12,902 nucleotides of DNA from Amoeboradix gromovi (lineage: Eukaryota > Sanchytriomycota > Sanchytriomycetes > Sanchytriales > Sanchytriaceae): the NCBI GenBank assembly GCA_018985225.1, contig JADGIF010000248.1, positions 1-12,902 of the forward strand, written 5' to 3'. Position numbers and translations under genes: made by a program. Positions 7,459-12,902 of this stretch are shown piece by piece. How positions within the stretch are numbered: the first letter of the stretch is position 1; each line of letters starts with the position of its first letter. The notes below the pieces were generated by a model. The model was not told where the DNA came from, did no database searches, and saw nothing but the letters and a program-made list of their open reading frames with translations.

Positions 7459-8443
7459 ATGGAAGGTAAAATTGAATCTGGAGTGAGGGTGTTAGGATTG
7501 GATGTAATCAAAGAAGAGACAGGTGGCAACTTGCAGTTGTATGTCATTCAAGTAGTACAAGGCCATAAACAGTATTACATATTCAGAAGATACTCTGAGA
7601 TAAAGGAAGTGTACTATATACAACTGAAGATGGACTCATCTTATTTCTCAACTCAGTCATTAAATGATGGTTTAGACAAGGATATACTGACTATACAGCA
7701 AACATTGGAACAAATTCCAATTCAGAAATTAAAGAATTTCATAAAACCAAGTTTTTATGATATTCAGTTATGCAAGACATCAGCTTGCCTAAAAAGAATA
7801 GAACAAGTAAATGTACAAAGATCAGCTACTCTGAGCGGATACAAAGATGAGGGAATTACTTTGGAGATACTAAGTCACTACTTAGATGACGTTGTGAATA
7901 CTAAATTTATAGATTCAGATCATTTGAGTATCGCAGATGATATATTGCAAGTCAAAGCGAACCACTTTGGTTTACCGTTAGCTAGATCGCTCTCAGATCC
8001 TGCTAATAAGAAAGTACTCCATTCTAACTCGAGTTTGCATTTGAGATTTGATTTGAATGACGTCTACGACTTTCTAAGTATCACGTTTCTCAGTACAAAG
8101 CGAAACTTACTTACGAAGAATTATGTCATTCATGTAGCTATTGGTAGAACTATTCATGCTAGAAATCATTACACAATTTTAAGAACTATAGGGCAGGTTA
8201 AACAGTTTTACGATACTATCATTTATGCAGTTGAGAATGGTCTTGATAACGTCAGATCAAGTAGATTATTGTCATTTGACAAATTTAAAGCAAACAATTG
8301 TCAAGAATTGAATCAGCTATTTCAGGTAATTAAGTTTAACTTAGTTTCTCGACTACTTGGTGTTTAAAAGATTGAACAACGATATATATGGATTTTTAAG
8401 AGAAACATTGGATGACCAGGTATTTAGTCAACATACAAAATAG
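7459..8443 (+). CDS. PX-domain protein (two exons, 19-nt intron)
   Basis: Exon 1 is 7459-8325 and exon 2 is 8345-8443, giving 321 residues. PX domains bind phosphoinositides, usually PI3P, and bring sorting-nexin-type proteins to endosomes or vacuoles. The PX-like stretch is near the N-terminus: YVIQVVQG (28-35) then YYIFRRYSEIKEVYY (39-53). RRYSE (43-47) is the usual lipid-contact motif. A second region, about 221-305, repeats the pattern (YVIHVAIGRTI, then NHYTILRTIGQVKQFY) without the RRY arginines, so it may be a degenerate second PX. Without splicing the frame ends 13 residues after the junction; splicing extends it by 32 residues with a well-formed tail (FLDYLVFKRLNNDIYGFL). I chose the ATG at 7459 because the frame upstream lacks an ATG. 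The family is fairly likely; the specific protein is not identified. Confidence 0.7.
8326..8344 (+). other. 19-nt spliceosomal intron in the PX gene
   Basis: GTAATTAAGTTTAACTTAG has GT and AG ends, and TTAAC resembles a branch site with A at position 14. It lies between codons (phase 0). The spliced frame continues for 32 codons to a TAG, followed 9 nt later by AATAAA, whereas the unspliced frame ends in 13 codons with no signal at its stop. It matches the TBP intron in length and layout. Confidence 0.7.
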
Positions 8444-8452
8444 TTCATGTTA

Positions 8453-8458
8453 AATAAA
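8453..8458 (+). terminator. Poly(A) signal of the PX gene
   Basis: AATAAA starting 9 nt after the TAG of the spliced PX frame. Its position supports exon 2 as the true 3' end. Confidence 0.55.
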
Positions 8459-8637
8459 CAGTGTATAACTTAAAAGCGATCTAACCAGCCTAAGCAGGTT
8501 CTGGGAAAGAATTAAATCGAGATTTTGATCGAATTTTTTAATTAAATAGGGATTTTCCCCATTTTTTTGGAAGGACATCGAGTGATTGTATAGTGGTTGT
8601 GTGCGGAAATATCTTCTGGCATACAAATACAGCTGGG

Positions 8638-8676
8638 ACCCCTACCCCGGAGAACCTGGCCATTGGGGGTAGGGTT
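8638..8676. repeat. GC-rich hairpin in AT-rich gap
   Basis: ACCCCTACCCC (8638-8648) pairs with GGGGTAGGGT (8666-8675) over 10 base pairs with one bulged C; the loop is about 17 nt. The composition differs sharply from its surroundings. It might be part of a structured RNA or a protein-binding site. Confidence 0.55.
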
Positions 8677-8834
8677 AAACCAAGTTGATCGTTTGTCCGT
8701 TACCGCAGGAACTATCAATGTCGTTGGCAAATAAAAAGTCTTTCAATGTGAGAACAATGCGAATGTAGTGTATGTGCCAGGAATATTATAGGCAGCAGTA
8801 TGAATGTTATGAAAGCTACATAGACTCAAGTTGA

Positions 8835-10640
8835 GACCATATTAACAAGTGTAAAGAAATAGGAACGAATGTTGGTGATTTAAACATCTTTCTTGAATTT
8901 GCTGTTCGCCAAGAGTTTGGGGATGCATAATGTCATCGAACCTTGCATGTGATTTCAATTCGTTTGCAGAATCTAAAAACGAAACTTCTCCATTAACAAT
9001 TTTTTGCGAAAGATTCAGTGAAATTGAGTTAAATTTATAAAATATATTTGGGGCCTCACCGGACAAAATACTTTTTACTACTGTTTCCAACTAGTTGAAA
9101 TAAATGGCTTGAAACATTCATCTATGAAAATGCTTGTCTACTCTGAAATATTGTGCGACAAATTTGTAAATAACAACGATGGGCAGTATCCTTGGTCGGA
9201 TGAAATTTCTGATGATGCGTATGAAAATAACTGGCTCCCTGATATGTTTCCCGACATCTTTTATAAGGAAATTACATTTGTGAATTGAGCTGATAAGATA
9301 AAGAAAGACCCTCCTACATATTCTAAAATAACTGACGCTACTGATTGCAGTACTGTCGTTTGTTTGCATCCTCGACTGTCTATGAATGTTGTTGTGAAAA
9401 AAGTCCTATTGGCAAAACTCAGCATAAGTGCAAACTGTATCCTGATACTATCACAAAATTACTAGAAGAGTTAAAGATAAGTTTATTGAGGAAACAGATT
9501 CAAGTTTCCAGTGTTAATGGAGTTTGTAAAAACAAGTGGGACATCAAATATAAAAACTGGACTAACTTGTAGTAACAACTTGGAACATTATTTCAGCTTT
9601 ATTACTTTATGGATTCAAGAGGCGAGTGGACATTCAGCTAGTTGCGGAGTTGACGAGTATAAAAGGAAAATAAATAACTTTTTGTATCGAATTTCAAAAA
9701 TAAATATTCTGTACAGCTATTCTCTTACTCTTTCAAATAAAATATCACTATTAACATACAAAATGACTCTAGAAAAGAGTACAGTCTAAGAAAATGCACC
9801 TTTTGCTTAGATGCTCAAAGACCTCATATATTTGAAAGAGATGCAGGGTCTTCTAGTTTTATTTTAAAAAGAGGAATACAATCAATGAAAGAAAATTTGT
9901 ATAATAGAAGAAGATCTTTTATTAATGATAGCATTACCTCAGTGAGTTAGTCTAGTTTTTATATTTGGTGTCCCAAATGTTAACGATGAGCTTAGCAAAC
10001 CTAATATAACAATTACGCGTTTAATAGATACTCGGAAATCAAGAATTTGCTCGTCAAAATGGATTTTTAGCTTTAAAAAAAATTTATGATTAGTCTTACA
10101 TGCATAGCTTTCCCTGGGATATACTTGAAATAGACGAGATCTCTAAACTTTTAAAGAATATAAACGTCTGGTTAAGCTATTTGAAAAGTATAATGACTGA
10201 AGTATTAGACCAACCAATTGTTGCTGCTAAACTTGTGAGAAACAAAATTCTTACAAGTTTTGCAGAGCTTTTCCCTTACTTGCTTGGATGGTACTTTAGG
10301 CTCAAATTTAAAGAAGGGCTCATTTGTTCGCTTTAATGACTCATATTTCATTTTCTCTGAATTCGAAAACAATTGCCATGGTATCATCTTTCAACTAGCT
10401 ACCATAATTTAGCATTCAAACTTCATCTAAATTGCTTCAAACCAAAAGTTATTGAGAATCAATGCGACTAGAAGAATTGACTATAACAACCTACTAGCAA
10501 TGAAGAATTTAAATGCTTATTTACAACAGATGCCCAGCAGCGCTCTGCACTTGAGACTAATGCGTCATTCTTATTCATTCCTCTATTTTTTCAAAATGGG
10601 CAATTTAGCATCTTATTCAGCTGGCTATTATGTCCTCATT
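8835..10640 (+). pseudogene. Broken coding-like tract, plus strand
   Basis: No intact gene, but long open stretches follow one another on plus: 8835-8927, 8897-9037, 9028-9285, 9289-9462, 9345-9569, 9566-9670, 9490-9786, 9741-9947, 9946-10086, and 10028-10333 broken by one TAG at 10091. Most successive stretches lie one frame back (-1), as single-base losses would produce. Several read like real protein, for example YPWSDEISDDAYENNW (about 9189-9236), LVVTTWNIISALLLYGF (9566-9616) and WDILEIDEISKLLKNINVW (about 10115-10171). I recognise no family. Minus-strand frames of 60-83 codons also exist here (8842-9090, 9118-9369, 10205-10387), so strand and reality are uncertain. Alternatives are chance openings in AT-rich DNA, a multi-intron gene, or base-calling errors, although neighbouring genes are intact. 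Confidence 0.3.
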
Positions 10641-11096
10641 TAAAATTAAAGTTTCCAATTGTTTTAACCAATGGTCGTGCTAAGAGTCGTTTGCATTATA
10701 ATTATTATTTGACTCACTATAATATAGGATTGACACACCATCTCAGTGCGCTGCTTGTGCAAAGCCTAATATGTTTTGGACAGGCTTTGAATACCTTGAA
10801 TAATCGAAAAACGGTTAGATTTACAACGTGAAAAGAATAAATCATTGATTTAAATAATTATCTTACACAAGTTCTCTACTCTTGAGAAATGTAAATTCTG
10901 AATTCTTCCAAAATTTCACATTTAACATTGGGATTTCGTTATTCTCATCAAGGATTAGCATATTTGGATGCACGGTTGTCATTTTGTTGCGGCAATGTTT
11001 CTTGAAATTACCTGCTTGCCAAGATATTGATTGGCTAAAATATAATTTTAATTTATTAAAATCAATTTCTCCCCTTCCAACAGTTTAACTCTAAAT
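10337..11096. other. Upstream region of TBP, no supported gene
   Basis: About 760 bp. A plus frame at 10452-10643 and another at 10882-11088 are open, but neither has a usable ATG at its start or a family match. The last 70 bp hold the TBP promoter elements. Confidence 0.45.
11030..11034 (-). promoter_or_regulatory. CCAAT (ATTGG) box of the TBP promoter
   Basis: ATTGG on plus, in the context TTGATTGGCT, 63-67 bp upstream of the TBP ATG. A TATA-like TATAATT (11041-11047) follows at once. This is the same element and distance range as for cofilin and GGCT. Confidence 0.5.
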
Positions 11097-11745
11097 ATGG
11101 ATCCAAATCCTGCTTTCCCTGTTAATGCATTGGTTCCAGGACAAACAGCTATCCCTACAATAATCCCAGGTGCCAACACTAATGGTATTATACCTACACT
11201 TCAGAATATCGTAGCCACTGTGAATCTCGATTGTAAATTAGATTTAAAAACAATAGCACTGCATGCTAGAAATGCCGAATATAATCCTAAGCGATTTGCT
11301 GCTGTTATTATGCGTATTCGGGATCCAAAAACAACGGCGCTAATCTTCTCAAGTGGCAAAATGGTAGTTACAGGAGCTAAATCTGAAGAGCAATCTCGTT
11401 TAGCTGCTAGAAAATATGCTAGAATTATTCAGAAGTTAGGTTTTCCTGCGAGGTTTACTGAATTCAAGTACTTTTTACTCATTTAGAGTTCAGAATATTG
11501 TCGGTAGCTGCGATGTCAAGTTTCCAATTAGATTAGAGGGGTTAGCTTACGCGCATGGCCAGTTTAGCAGTTATGAGCCTGAACTTTTTCCAGGCCTTAT
11601 TTATCGAATGGTCAAGCCAAAGGTCGTTTTGCTAATATTTGTTTCAGGTAAAATCGTAATTACTGGTGCCAAGTTTAGAGAAGAGATTTATCAGGGGTTT
11701 GAGAATATATATCCTGTACTAGCGGAGTTCAGAAAGCAAAACTAG
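11097..11745 (+). CDS. TBP: TATA-binding protein (two exons, 19-nt intron)
   Basis: Exon 1 is 11097-11467 and exon 2 is 11487-11745, giving 209 residues. TBP nucleates pre-initiation complexes for all three nuclear RNA polymerases. A short variable N-terminus of about 34 residues precedes two complete saddle repeats. The first runs from [20 protein letters not shown] (35-54) through [15 protein letters not shown] (83-97) to KLGFPARF. The second runs from [18 protein letters not shown] (125-142) through [13 protein letters not shown] to [13 protein letters not shown] and [13 protein letters not shown]. The second repeat's wording is distinctly fungal. The frame breaks at Lys124 and resumes perfectly after a 19-nt GT-AG insert, so the intron is secure. 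The poly(A) signal starts 4 nt after the stop, and the kinase gene converges from the other side 27 bp away. Confidence 0.97.
11468..11486 (+). other. 19-nt spliceosomal intron in TBP
   Basis: GTACTTTTTACTCATTTAG interrupts the codon for Lys124 (phase 2, AA|A). Removing it joins ...TEFK to VQNIVGSC..., exactly as in other TBPs. CTCAT is a plausible branch site with A at position 14. The terminal TAG is also an in-frame stop if the intron is retained. No other nearby GT/AG pair keeps the conserved residues on both sides. Confidence 0.93.
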
Positions 11746-11749
11746 CTTT

Positions 11750-11755
11750 AATAAA
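11750..11755 (+). terminator. Poly(A) signal of the TBP gene
   Basis: AATAAA 4 nt after the TBP TAG stop, in the 27-bp gap shared with the kinase. Confidence 0.6.
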
Positions 11756-11758
11756 TGT

Positions 11759-11777
11759 TTTATTTATTTATTTTATT
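11759..11777 (-). terminator. Tandem poly(A) signals of the kinase gene
   Basis: Four overlapping or adjacent AATAAA motifs on minus (11772-11777, 11767-11772, 11763-11768, 11759-11764). The first contains the kinase TAA stop. They abut the TBP signal on the other strand. Confidence 0.6.
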
Positions 11778-12624
11778 GTGGACTATTTTCAAAGGCAGAA
11801 TCCCAACTGCCAACTATAATTTTGTCGTCTGATTTAATGTCAATGGCTTCATCCCAATGGAAAATGTCATCCGCAAACTTTTCAATCTTTTTAAACTCAA
11901 GTTGCAGTTCACGAGCAGTGATTCTCTGCTTAGGGTCTAAGTTCAACAGTTTAGTTAATACACTCAATATTCCATCTGAAAAAGGGTATAATGTCAGTAG
12001 AAATGCTTTAGGATCTTCCGTAAATCGTTTGAATGCCTCATCGTTAGTGCTAGGCCAAGGGTCCTCACCACATAATAAGTTGATCAGCAGTAGTCCTAAA
12101 GACCACATATCTTGCTTTGAAGCATCGTAAAGAGAGCCTGCAGATACCTCTGGAGCGCAAAACATAGAAGTCCCGCACTCATCAGAAACATAACGATCTG
12201 TGCAAGCTAAACCAAAGTCAGCTAAAAGAGCTCTCTTTTTATAAATCATTATGTTCTCGGGCTTTATATCCCTGTGATATATAGATTTATCATGAAGGTA
12301 ACAAACAGCGTCCACGATTTCTGAAAAATAAGATTTAACTTCAGAATCCATGATCATAAAGCTGTTCATTAAGGAATAAACATCGTATTCGCAACACGGC
12401 ATAACAACGTAGATGTTATCGTTGGACTTGATCACTTTGTTGATAGGTAGAATGTTGGGGTGGCAACATCTACTCTGAATATCAACTTCTAGCAAACTCC
12501 ATTCATCACGCTTAATTTCTTTCACAGCCAACTCTTTACCATCAGTATCCATCATTTTATAGACCGTACCGAAAGAACCATGCCCGATCTCACCAACTAG
12601 CTTACCTATTGTTGAAAGAGACAT
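11773..12624 (-). CDS. Ser/Thr protein kinase, Ran1/Ksp1/Sks1-like
   Basis: A 283-residue protein that is nearly all kinase domain. The glycine loop GHGSFG is at 14-19, the ATP-anchoring Lys35 in AVKEI, and the probable helix-C Glu46. HRDIKPEN is at 117-124 (catalytic Asp119), DFG at 136-138 and APE at 157-159. All catalytic residues are present, so it should be active. The C-lobe stretch LLCGEDPW...DEAFKRFTEDPKAFL...LYPFSDG...LLNLDPKQRI resembles the fungal Ran1/Pat1, Ksp1 and Sks1/Vhs1 group, whose members act in nutrient, meiosis and growth-mode signalling. Those relatives often have long C-terminal tails; here only about 30 residues follow, ending in VGSWDSAFENSPQ. The ATG is the first in frame. 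Upstream lie two CCAAT boxes and a 12-bp palindrome. The kinase call is certain; the subfamily is probable. Confidence 0.93.
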   Translation of the reverse strand: MSLSTIGKLVGEIGHGSFGTVYKMMDTDGKELAVKEIKRDEWSLLEVDIQSRCCHPNILPINKVIKSNDNIYVVMPCCEYDVYSLMNSFMIMDSEVKSYFSEIVDAVCYLHDKSIYHRDIKPENIMIYKKRALLADFGLACTDRYVSDECGTSMFCAPEVSAGSLYDASKQDMWSLGLLLINLLCGEDPWPSTNDEAFKRFTEDPKAFLLTLYPFSDGILSVLTKLLNLDPKQRITARELQLEFKKIEKFADDIFHWDEAIDIKSDDKIIVGSWDSAFENSPQ

Positions 12625-12686
12625 ACTTAATCGAGTTGCGGGGAAAAGGAAGAGGGCATTTTAATAAATTTAGATATTACTGCTGA

Positions 12687-12751
12687 CCAATCAGGTAATG
12701 AATGAGTGGTCATGCAGATCTGCAACTCAATTCGAGAATTTTCTTACCAAT
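12687..12751. promoter_or_regulatory. Kinase promoter: two CCAAT boxes around a palindrome
   Basis: CCAAT occurs at 12687-12691 (GACCAATCAG) and at 12747-12751 (TACCAATCGA), 63 and 123 bp upstream of the kinase ATG. Between them is the perfect 12-bp palindrome TGCAGATCTGCA (12713-12724). The layout suggests a regulated promoter. Which gene the boxes serve is inferred from distance. Confidence 0.45.
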
Positions 12752-12815
12752 CGAAGGTAACAGACATAATTTTAATTACTTGACATTGAAAAGGGAGGAC
12801 CACGAGATTCACTAG

Positions 12816-12902
12816 TTATCCAATTTTATTGAATAAATCATTTATCGTGATTTCATGAGCTCCATCGCTCAACAAGTTCTCTTTCTTAACTTCTCTAACC
12901 AC
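12816..12902 (-). CDS. Possible 3' end of a minus-strand gene
   Basis: The minus strand is open for 28 codons from the window edge to a TAA at 12818-12816, ending VKKENLLSDGAHEITINDLF plus NKIG. Of the three minus frames it is the one that stays open longest from the edge. It reads like a charged C-terminus, and its placement upstream of the kinase is plausible. However, 28 codons is short, the nearest minus AATAAA (12825-12830) lies just before the stop instead of after it, and a plus-strand ATG at 12856 also opens a frame to the edge. No family is assigned. Confidence 0.35.
   Translation of the reverse strand: MVREVKKENLLSDGAHEITINDLFNKIG
12832..12845. terminator. Near-palindromic AATAAA element
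   Basis: AATAAAT-C-ATTTAT is the counterpart of the element at 1566-1580; on the minus strand the two share a 15-bp identical run, ATAAATGATTTATTC. It lies inside the possible terminal reading frame, so it may be chance or mark a 3' end. Confidence 0.25.

Larger units (their letters stand above)
8444..8834. other. Gap after the PX gene, no supported gene
   Basis: About 390 bp. It holds the PX poly(A) signal, a small hairpin (AACCAGC-CTAA-GCAGGTT, about 8483-8500), an AT-rich dyad around 8513-8550, a run of seven T, and the GC-rich hairpin at 8638-8676. A minus frame at 8542-8730 is open but lacks an ATG start. The mix of structured segments in AT-rich DNA would suit an RNA gene, but I cannot match it to a known class. 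Confidence 0.4.

Noticed and set aside
8990-9012. Sm-site-like AATTTTTTG, considered as part of an snRNA
   Set aside because: No U1, U2, U4, U5 or U6 core sequence was seen nearby on either strand.
8842-9090. 82-codon minus open frame
   Set aside because: No ATG at the start and no recognised family. It overlaps plus-strand stretches that look at least as protein-like, so the strand cannot be decided.
10205-10387. 60-codon minus frame with ATG and a CKTC motif
   Set aside because: It mirrors the plus-strand stretch 10094-10333. The K/E-rich look is common in AT-rich DNA, and a single CxxC is not evidence of a zinc site.
10452-10643. Segment ending NLASYSAGYYVLI, reminiscent of the conserved HLxxYGAxYYSYL region of M3 metallopeptidases
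   Set aside because: Only about a dozen residues resemble it, the frame stops immediately after, and no zinc-binding HExxH motif was found in the surrounding stretches.
11822-12130. 102-codon plus open frame
   Set aside because: Exact antisense of the kinase catalytic domain; shadow frame.

Overview
This is a compact, AT-rich eukaryotic nuclear window, most likely from a fungus. The evidence is a complete TATA-binding protein whose second half reads like fungal TBP, and a protein kinase whose C-lobe resembles the fungal Ran1/Ksp1/Sks1 group. The other recognisable genes are cofilin, Ubc13, a ChaC-type gamma-glutamylcyclotransferase and eIF5B. Genes are close together, 3' ends are very short, and the two introns I can defend are each only 19 nt. 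An early-diverging or genome-reduced fungus would fit, but I cannot name the organism.

Layout. 1-488: 5' part of a minus-strand gene for a predicted secreted protein, cut by the window edge. 489-2529: about 2 kb without a defensible gene, holding a diverged direct repeat, a perfect 12-bp stem-loop and a two-way AATAAA palindrome. 2530-4388: three minus-strand genes (ChaC-like GGCT, cofilin, Ubc13). 4389-4552: a divergent promoter. 4553-8443: eIF5B and a PX-domain protein, both on plus. 8444-11096: a 2.6-kb stretch with a GC-rich hairpin and an ORF-rich but broken coding-like tract. 11097-11745: TBP with one 19-nt intron. 11773-12624: the kinase on minus, tail to tail with TBP and only 27 bp away. 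12816-12902: possible 3' end of another minus-strand gene.

The recognised genes are housekeeping functions: glutathione turnover, actin dynamics, K63-type ubiquitin signalling, translation initiation, phosphoinositide-linked membrane traffic, transcription initiation and signalling. They do not form a pathway. What they share is gene architecture: AATAAA signals overlapping or within about 12 nt of the stop codon, CCAAT/ATTGG boxes about 60-125 bp upstream of several start codons, and minimal introns.

The strongest unusual signals are the two 19-nt introns with the same internal layout, the threefold repeat in the N-terminal extension of eIF5B, the overlapping TBP/kinase 3' ends, several inverted repeats in promoters and gaps, and the broken coding-like tract upstream of TBP.
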